Below, piece after piece: positions 34,166-43,903 of a DNA stretch of 64,000 bases. The notes under the pieces are model-generated. The model saw nothing but the letters and a program-made list of their open reading frames with translations. It did no database searches and was not told the DNA's origin. Location of the stretch: contig CAMFII010000006.1 of the NCBI GenBank assembly GCA_945952585.1, positions 173,160 through 237,159 on the forward strand. Direction: 5' to 3'. Positions within the stretch are counted from its first letter, which is position 1; each line of letters begins with the position of its first letter. The DNA is from an uncultured Rhodobacter sp. (lineage in GTDB: Bacteria > Pseudomonadota > Alphaproteobacteria > Rhodobacterales > Rhodobacteraceae). The position numbers were made by a program, and so were the translations under genes.

Positions 34166-36627
34166 CGGGAGTCGTCCCCACCCGGATCATCGGGAATCGC
34201 GTCGCGGAAATGCTGCTCGGACGGGGCCTTGGCCTCGGCGGCCGGAGCGGTCGGCCGCTTGCGCGGCGCGGTTCCAGACGGCTGGCTGGTCGCGATCGGC
34301 GCGAGCCCGTCGGCGTTGTGAATCCAGATCTCGCGCTGCGAGAACGGAATGCTGATCCCCTCTTCGGCGAAGCGGCGGACGATCTCGTGGTTCATCTCCG
34401 ACCGAACCGAAAGCGAGAAGTTGACGTCGCGCAGGATCACCCGGATCTCGAAATTCATCGCATCCGCCGAGAAGCCCATGAACACCACGACAGGTGGCGG
34501 GTTCATCACCGCCAGCGGCTCGGCCTCGGCGATCTCGCGCAGGACGCGCTCGACCTTGCGGGTGTCGCTGCCATAGGCCACGCCGATCGGCACGATCAGC
34601 CGCCCCGTCAGGTTGAACCGCGTCCAGTTTGTGACCTGCCCCGAGACAAGGTCGGAGTTCGGCACGATGACGTCGTTGCGGTCGAAGGTCTGGATGCGGG
34701 TCGAGCGCACCGAGATTCCCTTGACCGTGCCCTGCACACCGCCGACCTCGATCCAGTCGCCTTCCGACACGGGCCGCTCGATCAGGAGGATGATCCCCGA
34801 GACGAAGTTCGACACGATGTTTTGCAGGCCGAAACCGATACCAAGCGACAGGGCGCCGGCAACGAAGGCAAGGCCGGTCAGGTCGATCCCCGCCGCGTTG
34901 ATCGCGATCAGCGCCGCCAGCGCCAGGCCAGCGTAACCGACGATCGCGTTGACGGCGTTCTGTCCGCCGAGATCGAGCCGCGTCCGCGGCAGGATCGAGG
35001 ACCGCAGCACCCCCTGCAAGAGCTTCGTCACCATGTAGCCGATGGCAAAGATCAGCAGGAACGTGAGGAAGGCCGTGGGCGAAACGCGCGTCGCGCCAAT
35101 GGAAAAGCCGTTGCCGAGACTGGTCCACAACTCGGCCAGATCTGAAAGGCGCGCGCCCCAGATCAGCGCGAACAGGGGCAGCGACAGGACGACGAGGCCG
35201 AAACCGATCAGCACCGGGATCAGGTCGTCGCGCCCGTCCTCTCGCCCCGTGATCAAGGCATAAAGGTCGTCGATCCAGGCCTGGAGCACGGCAATATAGC
35301 CGACCAGCGCCAGCGACAGACCCGCCGGGTAGACAAGCGCGATAGCAGCCGGGACATAACCGACTGCCGCCAGAAGTGGCGCGACCATGCCCAGAACCCG
35401 CACCAGCCGCGCCCCGAGACCGATCAGGCGGTCGCGGAAGCTTGGCGGCTCGTTGGCCGGGGTCGCATTGGCGACATGCTGGCGCATGAGGTTGCCCATC
35501 CGCACCAGCAGGAAACCCGCCAGCACGACAATCGGGAAGGTCAGCATCGCTTGGGCGGCGCCATCGGCCTGAAGTTCTGCCAGCGCCTTCGCCTTGATCG
35601 CCTCGAGGCAGATCATCAGCCCGAACAGCGCGACGATGATCCGTCCCTCTTGCCGCCGCGTGGGCGGCAGGTTCAGAAGCGCCTGCTCTTGTCGATCCTG
35701 CGGAAAAAGCCGTCCACCCAGCCAGACGGCGGTGACCATGACAAGGCCAAGCGCGGGCAGTTGCTGGAGGATCTGCGATCCGACCGGCCCAAGGACCGAG
35801 GTCAACAGCATAGCCCTTTGCAGGGCGATGATGCCAAGGAGCGGCAACACGAACTTGCCGATCGACAGGATGCGGGTCAGGATCGCCCGCCAGCGCCCCT
35901 TCACCCGCTCCAGCACGATGCCGGACAGGTAGCGCATCATCCGCTGGCCACGCAGCAAGGCGGCCAGCGCGAGGATCAGGTAGAACAGGATCAGCGGCAG
36001 GTTCGACTTCAGCATCTCGCGCGACAGCGGGTTCGACCAGGCGTCGGCCGTCTCGTCATAGAGCTTCTTCGACGCATCGGTCAGCGCGATGATCCCAGCC
36101 GGCCAGTTGGCCGGGTTGACCGGGGCGGGTAGCACCCGCAGAAGCTCGCTCGTCTGGCGCTCGCGCAGGACGCGGTCGATTTCCTTGATGATCCCGTCGG
36201 CGCGGCGATAGGCCTCGTCGGCGGAAATGCCGGGGGCCTGGAGCCGCACCAGCTGGTCGTTCAGGTCACTGCGCCGTTGCGCGATCTCTGGCGCCTCGGT
36301 CGCGCCCTCGGTTGGGGCGGGACCAAGTGCGTCGATCTGGGCGCGCAGCGTGGCAATGCGGGTCGAGTTGGTGTTCTGCGCCGTCTGGAAGGCCGCGCGC
36401 CAGTCGACAAGCTGGGATCGGGTGGCGCTCAGCTGCTGGTCGGTCGCATCCTCGCCAGCAACCTGCGCTTCGGCGCGGGTCGCGATCTTTTCCCAGGCGG
36501 CGTAGTCAGGCCCCTTGCTTTCGCTGGAGACATCGCTGGCAAGCTGGGCCGTGGCCGGACCCACCAGGGAACCGGCCAAGGCCACGGCGACAAGCGCGGC
36601 GCGAAGGGCGGCGCGCAGGCGGATCAT
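34162..36627 (-). CDS. MscS-family mechanosensitive channel with DUF3772 extension
   Basis: 821 residues. A signal peptide (about 1-27) and periplasmic coiled region (DUF3772, about 30-190) are followed by many membrane helices (about 200-600) and the MscS core with GLALAALIAINAAGIDLTGL, GIGFGLQNIVSNFVSGIILL and the cytoplasmic beta domain GDWIEVGGVQGTVKGISVR. The tail is Pro/Lys/Ala-rich. It likely acts as a large osmotic-shock safety valve like MscK or YbiO. It overlaps cysK and AlaX genes by 4 nt at each end. Confidence 0.9.
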   Translation of the reverse strand: MIRLRAALRAALVAVALAGSLVGPATAQLASDVSSESKGPDYAAWEKIATRAEAQVAGEDATDQQLSATRSQLVDWRAAFQTAQNTNSTRIATLRAQIDALGPAPTEGATEAPEIAQRRSDLNDQLVRLQAPGISADEAYRRADGIIKEIDRVLRERQTSELLRVLPAPVNPANWPAGIIALTDASKKLYDETADAWSNPLSREMLKSNLPLILFYLILALAALLRGQRMMRYLSGIVLERVKGRWRAILTRILSIGKFVLPLLGIIALQRAMLLTSVLGPVGSQILQQLPALGLVMVTAVWLGGRLFPQDRQEQALLNLPPTRRQEGRIIVALFGLMICLEAIKAKALAELQADGAAQAMLTFPIVVLAGFLLVRMGNLMRQHVANATPANEPPSFRDRLIGLGARLVRVLGMVAPLLAAVGYVPAAIALVYPAGLSLALVGYIAVLQAWIDDLYALITGREDGRDDLIPVLIGFGLVVLSLPLFALIWGARLSDLAELWTSLGNGFSIGATRVSPTAFLTFLLIFAIGYMVTKLLQGVLRSSILPRTRLDLGGQNAVNAIVGYAGLALAALIAINAAGIDLTGLAFVAGALSLGIGFGLQNIVSNFVSGIILLIERPVSEGDWIEVGGVQGTVKGISVRSTRIQTFDRNDVIVPNSDLVSGQVTNWTRFNLTGRLIVPIGVAYGSDTRKVERVLREIAEAEPLAVMNPPPVVVFMGFSADAMNFEIRVILRDVNFSLSVRSEMNHEIVRRFAEEGISIPFSQREIWIHNADGLAPIATSQPSGTAPRKRPTAPAAEAKAPSEQHFRDAIPDDPGGDDSR

Positions 36628-37658
36628 GCGTCTTCGAACACCGCCGGGATCGGACGCGGCGGGGCGTCAAGCCATTGCGGCACCGGCAGGCCCTTTTCCT
36701 TGAGGAAAGCCGGGTTGAACAGCTTCGACTGGTACCGGTTGCCGTAGTCGCACAGGATGGTGACGATCGTGTGCCCCGGGCCCATGTCGCGCGCCATGCG
36801 GACGGCACCGGCGATGTTGATTCCTGACGATCCCCCAAGGCAAAGGCCTTCGTCCTCGAGCAGGTCGAAGATCAGCGGCAGCGCCTCGGCATCGGGAATC
36901 TGGTAGCTGTAATCGGGGCGGAACCCTTCCAGGTTCGCGGTGATGCGTCCCTGCCCGATGCCTTCGGTGATCGAGCTGCCTTCGGCTTTCAACTCACCCG
37001 TCGTGTAATAGCTGTAAAGCGCGGCCCCCATCGGATCGGCCAAGCCGATCTTCACGCCCTTGGGCTGAAGCGCCATCGCCACGCCTGCAAGCGTCCCGCC
37101 CGAGCCGACCGCGCAGACGAAGCCATGCACCTTGCCGTCGGTCTGGTCCCAGATTTCGGGCCCGGTCGTTTCGACATGGGCCTGGCGGTTGGCGACGTTG
37201 TCGAACTGGTTGGCCCAGATCGCGCCGTTCGGTTCGGTCTGGGCGAGCTTCGCCGCCAGCCGGCCCGAGTAATGCACATAGTTGTTGGGGTTGCGGTAGG
37301 GCACCGCCGGCACCTGGACGAGTTCGGCCCCGGCAAGCCGCAGCATGTCCTTCTTTTCCTGGCTTTGGGTCTCGGGGATCACGATCACCGTGCGGAACCC
37401 CATCGAGGCACCCACAAGCGCCAGGCCGATGCCGGTATTGCCCGCCGTCCCCTCGACGATGGTGCCGCCCGGTTTCAGAAGACCCTTCGCAACCGCATCC
37501 CGGATGATGAACAGCGCCGCGCGGTCCTTGACCGACTGGCCGGGATTCATGAACTCCGCCTTGCCAAGGATCTCGCATCCCGTCGCTTCGCTGGCCTTGT
37601 GCAGGCGGATGAGAGGCGTCTTGCCGATCGTGTCGGCGAGGTCTTGGTTGATCCGCAT
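36624..37658 (-). CDS. cysK: Cysteine synthase A
   Basis: 344 residues, PLP fold II. The PLP lysine is in NPGQSVKDRAA (about 38-48), the substrate loop is EGTAGNTGIGLA, and the phosphate loop is GSGGTLAG. It makes cysteine from O-acetylserine and sulfide. The protein is longer than enteric CysK (about 320 residues) and matches the longer alphaproteobacterial subgroup, so a related role (for example a cystathionine-synthase-like variant) is possible. First gene of a three-gene operon. Confidence 0.88.
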   Translation of the reverse strand: MRINQDLADTIGKTPLIRLHKASEATGCEILGKAEFMNPGQSVKDRAALFIIRDAVAKGLLKPGGTIVEGTAGNTGIGLALVGASMGFRTVIVIPETQSQEKKDMLRLAGAELVQVPAVPYRNPNNYVHYSGRLAAKLAQTEPNGAIWANQFDNVANRQAHVETTGPEIWDQTDGKVHGFVCAVGSGGTLAGVAMALQPKGVKIGLADPMGAALYSYYTTGELKAEGSSITEGIGQGRITANLEGFRPDYSYQIPDAEALPLIFDLLEDEGLCLGGSSGINIAGAVRMARDMGPGHTIVTILCDYGNRYQSKLFNPAFLKEKGLPVPQWLDAPPRPIPAVFEDA

Positions 37659-37751
37659 GGGCGTGTTCCTCGGTGTGTCACGCCCGGTTTAGGCATCCTG
37701 CGCCCGGAACTCAAGGCGGGAGGGCGGCAACAGGCAGGCAAGCGCCCGGCG

Positions 37752-39878
37752 TCAGTGCTGAACCGGCGGCTCCGCAGCGCCATCCGGCAGGCCCGCGCGC
37801 TTCAGCATTTCGATGAAACGTTCGTGGTGGATGTCCTGCACATACCGCGGCATGTAGCCCGGTGCGACGTTGGACAAGGTCAGTCCCGGCCAGAAGCCAA
37901 GGCAGGATTCGATCGCCGCCGTTGCCTCCTCAAGTTCGCCAAGCGCCGCCGCCGCTGCGGCGCGGAACAGGCCGGCACGGACAAATCCGGGTTTCGTCCG
38001 GCAGATGCGGCGAGCGCCCTCCAGCGCGGCGTGGTCTTCGCCGGCCGAGAACTGGGCGACGACCACGCTGTAATGACGCCAGAAATCGGCGATGTCGTGC
38101 GAACTCAGGCTGAAGGCCTTCTGCGCCATCGCCAGCGCCTCGTCGTGCAGGCCGAGATAAGCGCATTGCTCGGCAAGGTCCGAATAGGGCGTCGGGAATT
38201 CGGGATTGAGCTCGATCGTGTGCCGCAACTCGGCGGCGGCCTGGGCGTGGCGGCCAAGGCTCGACAGGCTCCAGGCGTAGGCGAGCCGGGCGAACTCGTC
38301 CTCCGGCACGGCCTCGACCGCCTTGAGCGCCAGGCGCATCGCACGTTCCATGTTCTCGGGGGTCTTCGGCATCACGCCCTGCGCGATGCTGCCCGAAATG
38401 GCCAGCGACAATGTGCGCATGCCGCGCACACTGGCCGGTTCCAGAGCCAGCGCCTCTTCGGCAAGCCTGACCGCCTCGACCAGCGAGGGCTGCGACATCT
38501 CGTAATATTTCACGAAGGCGCGCTGGACGATCATGCGCACGCGGGGATCGTCCGGCGGGGTGCGGTCGCGCACCTTCCAGCGCGTCAGCATCATGTCGAT
38601 CCTGACGGCGAGCGCGATCGCGTTGGCAACGCTTTCCTGAAACCCCAGAAGGTCCTCATCCGTGCCATCGTAGCGCTCGGCCCAGAGATGCTGCCCTGCA
38701 AAGGTATCGATCAGCTGCGCATTCACGCGAATGCGTCCTGGCGACCGCTGGACGCTGCCGCCCAGCACGTAGCGCGGCGATCCCTCTGCCAGAGGCCCGG
38801 CTGCGATGCCGGACGACGAGCGGTGCGGATGTTCCGACAACACCGCGATCTCGCGCTGATGCAGCAGCGCGATGATGATGTCCTCGACAAGCACGCTGGC
38901 AAACTGGTCCCGCCCGTCCCCCGACAAGGTGACGAAGTCCTGCACCATCACCCCATGCGCCGCGGCCTCGCTCGGCCCGTGGGGCCGCGTCACCGCCGGG
39001 TCCTGCGGCTCTGGCCGGATGGTCGGCAGGACCGACGCGGCAATGTCGCGGCGCAGTGCTTCGGTTTCGGCGCTTGGCGGAACGTCGAATTCGCGCCGCA
39101 GCACATCGCGGCAGATCTGGTACTGCTTGAGCGCCCGGTCGCGTTGTCCGGCTCGGGCGTAAAGCTCCATCAGCAGGCGGTGGGTGTCCTCGCGCGTCTC
39201 GTCGGCGGCCAGCAGGTCACGCGCCAGTGCAAGCCCCTCCTCTCCGCCCGTGCGCCGGGCAAGGCCGCTCTTTGCTTCGGCGACGGTCTCCATCAGCTTG
39301 TCGCGTTCCGCCTCGGCCCAACGGTCGAACGCCGGCGAGCCCGAAACGAACCCTTCCAGAAACGGCGCCGAGCAAAGATCGAGCGCCGCGCGGATCTCTG
39401 CGTCACGCCCGGTCGCGACAAGCCGGCCGAAGGTGTCGGCATCGACGTCGAGCACCGCCGGATCGAGCGACAGCATCTCGCGATCAGCCCGGATCAGGTC
39501 AGGGGTGTCACCCGACATCTCCCTGCGCAGTACGGCAAGCGACTGGCGCAGGCTGTTGCGGGCGTGATCGCCATCGCGGTCGGACCACAAGAGATCGGCC
39601 AACCGGTCCCGCGGAGCTGTCATGCCCTTGCAGCGGGCAAGATAGACGATGATGGCAAGACCCTTGCGGCCGGCGATGGGGATCGTCTGTCCCGAAGGCT
39701 TCAGCAGCCTCGGCCCTCCGAACAGCACCAGGCGCAACTCACGATCGGGAACGAGCCGTTCAACCGCACTGCTAGACTTCGGAAGAGAGCCGACAACGAC
39801 ACCGCCCTGCCGCAGCGGGAGAAATGCAATCGAAGGGATCTGGCCAAAATTTCGCCTGGCCGTCTCAAGATCGCTCAT
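37752..39878 (-). CDS. SARP-type regulator with TolB-like and TPR domains
   Basis: 708 residues. A winged-helix DNA-binding domain (about 25-110, with GRKGLAIIVYLARCKGM and RNSLRQSLAVLRREM) is followed by a bacterial transcriptional activator (BTAD) TPR-like domain (about 115-260). Then comes a TolB-like N-terminal domain (about 325-455, with RYVLGGSVQRSPGRIRVNAQLID) and TPR helices to the end. Rhodobacterales carry such cytoplasmic regulators with unknown signals. AAGGAGACTGGG precedes the ATG at 39878. A long divergent intergenic region lies upstream. Confidence 0.87.
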   Translation of the reverse strand: MSDLETARRNFGQIPSIAFLPLRQGGVVVGSLPKSSSAVERLVPDRELRLVLFGGPRLLKPSGQTIPIAGRKGLAIIVYLARCKGMTAPRDRLADLLWSDRDGDHARNSLRQSLAVLRREMSGDTPDLIRADREMLSLDPAVLDVDADTFGRLVATGRDAEIRAALDLCSAPFLEGFVSGSPAFDRWAEAERDKLMETVAEAKSGLARRTGGEEGLALARDLLAADETREDTHRLLMELYARAGQRDRALKQYQICRDVLRREFDVPPSAETEALRRDIAASVLPTIRPEPQDPAVTRPHGPSEAAAHGVMVQDFVTLSGDGRDQFASVLVEDIIIALLHQREIAVLSEHPHRSSSGIAAGPLAEGSPRYVLGGSVQRSPGRIRVNAQLIDTFAGQHLWAERYDGTDEDLLGFQESVANAIALAVRIDMMLTRWKVRDRTPPDDPRVRMIVQRAFVKYYEMSQPSLVEAVRLAEEALALEPASVRGMRTLSLAISGSIAQGVMPKTPENMERAMRLALKAVEAVPEDEFARLAYAWSLSSLGRHAQAAAELRHTIELNPEFPTPYSDLAEQCAYLGLHDEALAMAQKAFSLSSHDIADFWRHYSVVVAQFSAGEDHAALEGARRICRTKPGFVRAGLFRAAAAAALGELEEATAAIESCLGFWPGLTLSNVAPGYMPRYVQDIHHERFIEMLKRAGLPDGAAEPPVQH

Positions 39879-40339
39879 CCCAGTCTCCTTCCTAAAGCCG
39901 TCTATTGCGCCTGCATTGCCGCAATCCTTGGCTTTCACGGAAAGAACATCTGTAATTCGTATCACATATTGCGGTTTTCATGGTCTTCTGGGGTGGGAAA
40001 ACCCCTTGAAAACGGGCCGATTCACTGGAAATCCACCGCTTTTCCATTGGAGCCACAGGGCCGCTCACTCCTATTGCGCGAACAGCGGGAAGCGGGGTCG
40101 CCAATGGGTTGCGCCGCTCCGCAGCGCAAGGGGTTCAAACGCCGAATTCACACCCTCTTCGCGAATCTAACGGCGGTTTGCCGGATTTTTGACGGGTGCC
40201 TGACGCGTTGGACGTTCGGCGCGCCACAGAAAGTAACGCTACGTCACCCACCCTGATTGTGTCGCTGCATTCGAAGGCGTCGGACTGGCCGCCGCTTCCC
40301 GTCCCGGGCACCGCAGAGACACCCAGAGGAGTTTGGTCC
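39879..40339. other. Long divergent intergenic region before the SARP-type gene
   Basis: About 460 nt between the SARP-type regulator and a small membrane-protein gene. It is A+T-richer near 39940-40060. A small hairpin TTGCGC (40109-40114) with GCGCAA (40124-40129) is present, and a TTGAC lies at 40189-40193. No gene is supported. Its length and lower G+C suit a multi-site regulatory region. Confidence 0.45.
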
Positions 40340-40564
40340 ATGCTTCGTTACGATCTGGTCATCAATGCCTATTCGGCCACCTCCACCTCGGGCGTCGCCT
40401 ATCTGAACCGCGAGGTCTATGAGATGGAACAGATCCGGCGTGCCCGTAACGCCGGGAAGCCTCGGTCGCGCCACATGCTGCGCCATGCCCTGCTGCTTGC
40501 AGTCGGCCTCGGCGCCCTTCTGGGCGTGATGCAGATCACCCAAGCGCTGACTTCGGTCGCTTGA
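40340..40564 (+). CDS. Small membrane protein, hypothetical
   Basis: 74 residues. An N-terminal polar part (MLRYDLVINAYSATSTSG) is followed by a basic stretch (IRRARNAGKPRSRHMLRH) and one transmembrane helix (about 50-68). GAGGAG lies 9 nt upstream of the ATG, the best support for the start. No family recognised. It precedes a DUF1127 gene by 95 nt in the same direction. Confidence 0.6.
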   Translation: MLRYDLVINAYSATSTSGVAYLNREVYEMEQIRRARNAGKPRSRHMLRHALLLAVGLGALLGVMQITQALTSVA

Positions 40565-40659
40565 ACCCGCGTGTCCACGCCAGAGGATCTGGCGCGCTCC
40601 CACCGATCCACCCGGCATTCCGCCTTTTCCATAGCAAACGAACCTGAAAGGTCACGACG

Positions 40660-40917
40660 ATGGTCAGCACCACCGATCACATGTTGGCTCAGCCCCCCGC
40701 CTCTGGCGCAGAAAGCGCCCAGCAGGGCCAGATTGTCTCCGGCATCCTGCGCAGCTGGTTTCCCAGCATATCGGCATGGCTGGAGCGGGAGGAGACGCGG
40801 CGCAAGCAGCGCGACTGCTATCACGCCCTGCTTGGCCGGGATGACCACATGTTGCGCGATCTCGGGGTGACGCGGCTTGACCTCGTGCATTACCTTGAAC
40901 GGCTCGACGGGCGCTGA
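40660..40917 (+). CDS. DUF1127 small protein, second copy
   Basis: 85 residues. The C-terminal half has LLGRDDHMLRDLGVTRLDL, matching the 32105 gene (LLLADDHMLRDIGMTRIDI). The preceding helix is charged (WLEREETRRKQRD). The ribosome site is AAAGGTCACG. Function unknown. The gene lies 25 nt from the convergent DUF815 ATPase gene. Confidence 0.82.
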   Translation: MVSTTDHMLAQPPASGAESAQQGQIVSGILRSWFPSISAWLEREETRRKQRDCYHALLGRDDHMLRDLGVTRLDLVHYLERLDGR

Positions 40918-40942
40918 GCGTCCCGACAGGGCCGAACGAAGG

Positions 40943-41779
40943 TCAGATCGCCACACCCGAGCGACCCGCCAGATCGGTGAAGAACTGCCAGGCCACGCGG
41001 CCCGACCGGGCGCCGCGCGTGGCTTGCCATTCGATCGCCTCGGCGCGCAGTTGCGCAGGATCGACCGACAGACCGTAGGCCGCGCAATAGCCCTCGATCA
41101 TCGCCAGGTATTCGTCCTGCGAACAGGGATGGAATCCCAGCCACAGCCCGAAGCGGTCGGACAGCGACACCTTCTCTTCGACCGCTTCCGACGGGTTGAT
41201 CGCCGAGGACCGCTCGTTCTCGATCATGTCGCGCGGCATCAGGTGGCGGCGGTTCGACGTGGCATAGAAGATCACGTTGCCCGGCCGCCCCTCGATCCCG
41301 CCATCGAGCACCGCTTTCAAGGCTTTGTACTGCTGATCGTCGTGGCTGAAGGACAGGTCATCGCAGAACAGGAGGAACCGCGCCGGTGCTCCGGCCAGAA
41401 CCGCCAGCAGCCGCGCGACCGAGGCCAGATCCTCGCGGCTGAGTTCGACGATCTTCAACGGCAGACCCTGACGAACCGCCTCGGCATGGACCGCCTTCAC
41501 GAGGCTGGACTTGCCCATCCCGCGCGCGCCCCACAGAAGCGCATTGTTGGCAGGTAGGCCGCGGGCGAATTGCAGCGTATTGGCCAGAAGGATGTCCCGC
41601 ACCCGGTTGATGCCAAGGAGCAGCGACAGGTCCACGCGGTTGACCTTGGGCACGGGCACCAGACGGTCCGGGCCGGTATGCCAGACAAAGGCGTCGGCCG
41701 CGCCGATTTCCGGCAGCGGAGGCGTGGGCGGACTCATCCGTTCCAGCGCCTCGGCAATACGCGTCAGGGGATCGCTCAT
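40943..41779 (-). CDS. DUF815 AAA+ ATPase
   Basis: 278 residues. Walker A LWGARGMGKSSLVKAV (about 82-97), Walker B FLLFCDDLSF (about 135-144) and an Asn sensor in FYATSNRRHL. DUF815 ATPases are widespread and often found near tat genes in alphaproteobacteria; role unknown. It starts 8 nt after the tatC stop and is probably the last gene of the tat operon. Confidence 0.88.
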   Translation of the reverse strand: MSDPLTRIAEALERMSPPTPPLPEIGAADAFVWHTGPDRLVPVPKVNRVDLSLLLGINRVRDILLANTLQFARGLPANNALLWGARGMGKSSLVKAVHAEAVRQGLPLKIVELSREDLASVARLLAVLAGAPARFLLFCDDLSFSHDDQQYKALKAVLDGGIEGRPGNVIFYATSNRRHLMPRDMIENERSSAINPSEAVEEKVSLSDRFGLWLGFHPCSQDEYLAMIEGYCAAYGLSVDPAQLRAEAIEWQATRGARSGRVAWQFFTDLAGRSGVAI

Positions 41780-41787
41780 CTGAGGGC

Positions 41788-42663
41788 TCAGGGCTTCGCC
41801 GGCGGTTTTTCCTCGACCTCGGACGAGGTGGAGTCGTCATCCTCGAACCACAGGCCCTGGGCCTTGAGGTCGGCCTCGCGCCGCTTCTCGATACGGCGGA
41901 TTAGGATGATCGACACCTCGTAAAGCGGATAGATCGCGGCGAACAGGATCAGTTGCGACATCATGTCGGGCGGCGTCACGATCGCGGCCAGGATCAGGAT
42001 CAGGACGACCGCATATTTGCGCATCCCCGCCAGACCCTTGGAGGTGATGATCCCCGCCTTGCCCATCAGTGTCAGCAGCACCGGCAGTTGGAAGGTCAGT
42101 CCGAAGGCCATGATGAACGAAGTCGTGAGCGACAGGTACTGCTCCATCGAGCCCTGGAACACGATCCCGGCCACGTCGGGGTTCTTGGTGACCGCCGAGG
42201 GATCGGCCGACATCGACTGCTGGAAGCCCAGGAAAAAGCTGAAGGCGGTCGGCAGCACCACGTAGAAGGCGAAGGCGGCGCCGATGAAGAACATGATCGG
42301 CGAGGCGACCAAGAACGGCAGGAAGGCCGACTTCTCGGATTTGTAGAGGCCCGGCGCCACGAATCGCCACAGCTGGGTCGCAATCACCGGGAAGGCCAGG
42401 ATGAAGCCGCCCATCACCGCAATGCGGATGGCGACGAAGAAGCCTTCCTGCAGCTTGATAAGCACAAGCCCGCAGGTCTGCCCCCGCGCTTCGAGCGCGT
42501 GGCAGATGGGCTGGGTCAGGATATTGAAGATCGGGTTCCAGACCAGAAAGGCCAGCAGCACGCCCCCGATAAAGGCCGCAAGCGAGATGATGATCCTGTT
42601 GCGAAGCTCGATCAGGTGTTCGATCAGCGGGGCGCTGCTGTCGTCGATTTCGTCAGTCGTCAT
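41788..42663 (-). CDS. tatC: Twin-arginine translocase subunit TatC
   Basis: 291 residues with six membrane helices. It contains [12 protein letters not shown] (the conserved TatC N-terminal motif with the signal-peptide-binding Glu) and the FSFFLGFQ region. It forms the receptor for twin-arginine signal peptides with TatB. Its ATG overlaps the tatB stop by 4 nt. The C-terminal tail after helix 6 is about 45 residues, charged and Pro/Ser-rich. Confidence 0.95.
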   Translation of the reverse strand: MTTDEIDDSSAPLIEHLIELRNRIIISLAAFIGGVLLAFLVWNPIFNILTQPICHALEARGQTCGLVLIKLQEGFFVAIRIAVMGGFILAFPVIATQLWRFVAPGLYKSEKSAFLPFLVASPIMFFIGAAFAFYVVLPTAFSFFLGFQQSMSADPSAVTKNPDVAGIVFQGSMEQYLSLTTSFIMAFGLTFQLPVLLTLMGKAGIITSKGLAGMRKYAVVLILILAAIVTPPDMMSQLILFAAIYPLYEVSIILIRRIEKRREADLKAQGLWFEDDDSTSSEVEEKPPAKP

Positions 42664-43424
42664 GCCTTGCTTCCGCTGTCATCGGTCTTGGCGGCCTTGC
42701 CGGACTTGCGCGCCTTGGCGGCTGTCGACTTGTCCACCGCGGCGCCCAGAAGGTCGGGCCCCTTCCCGGCAGAGCTTTTCGGCGCGCGAGCCTTCTTTGC
42801 CGGCGCGCTTTCCGCGCCGGAGGCTGCCTTCGCTTCGGCCTTTGCTTTCGGCGCCTTGACCGGGGCCGCCTCGGATGCCGCCTTCGGCTTTCGGGTCACG
42901 GGCTTGCGCTGCGCGGCAGGGGCTGCGTTGTCCGCCGCGATGGCGGCAGGCGGCGGTGCGGGCGCGGCAGGGTCCGGTTTCGGCGCAAGGCTCGCCTCGA
43001 AGGCTGCCTGCCGCGCGGCTTTCTCCTCGGCCATCTTGTCGGCCAGCGCCTTAGTCGCCGGCCCCATCGGCGCAGGCGCCGGGGCTTCCGGGTCGGGAAT
43101 CGGCGCGGTAACGGGCGCGGCCGCCGTGGGCTTCGCCTGTGGCTTCAGCGGATCCCACTTCTCGAACTTGTCGGCGGCCTTCTTGACCGCAGAGAGCCCG
43201 AGGCTGGAAGGCGAAGTGATCGCCGTCAGGTCTTTTGCCACATCCTTGACGCCGGTCTCGTTCGCGGCCTGCTCCATCGCCCGCTGGAAATCCCGCGCCA
43301 TGGACCGCGCCTTGGCGGTGAACCGCCCGAGCGTGCGGAACATTTCCGGCAATTCCTTCGGCCCGATGACGATCAGCGCCACGACGCCGATCACCATCAG
43401 TTCGCTCCAGCCTATATCCAGCAT
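42660..43424 (-). CDS. tatB: Twin-arginine translocase subunit TatB
   Basis: 254 residues. N-terminal membrane helix and hinge [20 protein letters not shown], then [13 protein letters not shown] and an amphipathic helix. The remaining 180 or so residues are Ala/Pro/Lys-rich and low in complexity, making it longer than enteric TatB (about 170). TatB docks substrate with TatC. The start is 40 nt from the tatA stop. Confidence 0.92.
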   Translation of the reverse strand: MLDIGWSELMVIGVVALIVIGPKELPEMFRTLGRFTAKARSMARDFQRAMEQAANETGVKDVAKDLTAITSPSSLGLSAVKKAADKFEKWDPLKPQAKPTAAAPVTAPIPDPEAPAPAPMGPATKALADKMAEEKAARQAAFEASLAPKPDPAAPAPPPAAIAADNAAPAAQRKPVTRKPKAASEAAPVKAPKAKAEAKAASGAESAPAKKARAPKSSAGKGPDLLGAAVDKSTAAKARKSGKAAKTDDSGSKA

Positions 43425-43464
43425 GACTGTCCGTCCCGCCCCGCCGTCGCGGCCCGACCCCGGG

Positions 43465-43662
43465 TCAGACCTTGTCCTTCTCGGATTGCGGCGTCACGTC
43501 GCGCGCCGCCTCGATTTCGGCATCGCCTTCCTTGACGCCCTTCTTGAAGGCGGTGATTCCCTTGCCGACCTCGCCCATGATCGAACTCACCTTGCCGCGG
43601 CCGAACAGCACCAGAAGCACGATCCCGACAACCAGCAGATGCGGAAGACTCAGACTACCCAT
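43465..43662 (-). CDS. tatA: Twin-arginine translocase subunit TatA
   Basis: 65 residues. MGSLSLPHLLVVGIVLLVLF is the short membrane helix, followed by the FGRGKV hinge and GEVGKGITAFKKGV amphipathic helix, which are diagnostic. TatA polymerises to form the translocation pathway. AAGGAGAAATCG precedes the ATG at 43662. It begins the tatABC-DUF815 run. Confidence 0.95.
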   Translation of the reverse strand: MGSLSLPHLLVVGIVLLVLFGRGKVSSIMGEVGKGITAFKKGVKEGDAEIEAARDVTPQSEKDKV

Positions 43663-43903
43663 CGATTTCTCCTTCGCTCGCACGCCGAAGCGTGTCGCCA
43701 GATCACATCCTGCGAGGGCTGTAGCGCCTCGCCTGCCCAGAGGATAGCGCGAATTTCCCCGGCCGCCGGGGGATTCCGCACCCCGTCCCGGTGCTTGCTG
43801 ACAGTTTCCTGTCAGTTGCCGGATCGCCGGGACGGCGGACAGCAACGGTGCCGGTCGCGCCCGGCGTCTTGACCGCGGCGCGGAAGACTGCCCTGCTGCC
43901 GGG

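Noticed and set aside
36624..37658. Alternative naming as a cystathionine beta-synthase.
   Set aside because: No CBS-pair domain and no partner cystathionine lyase gene nearby; cysteine synthase is the simpler call.
37125..40256. Plus-strand open frame of over 1000 codons opposite cysK and the SARP-type gene.
   Set aside because: No domain; both genes beneath it on the minus strand have clear domains and ribosome sites.
41953..43872. Plus-strand open frame opposite tatC and tatB.
   Set aside because: Antisense shadow rich in His, Asp and Arg; tat genes are unambiguous.
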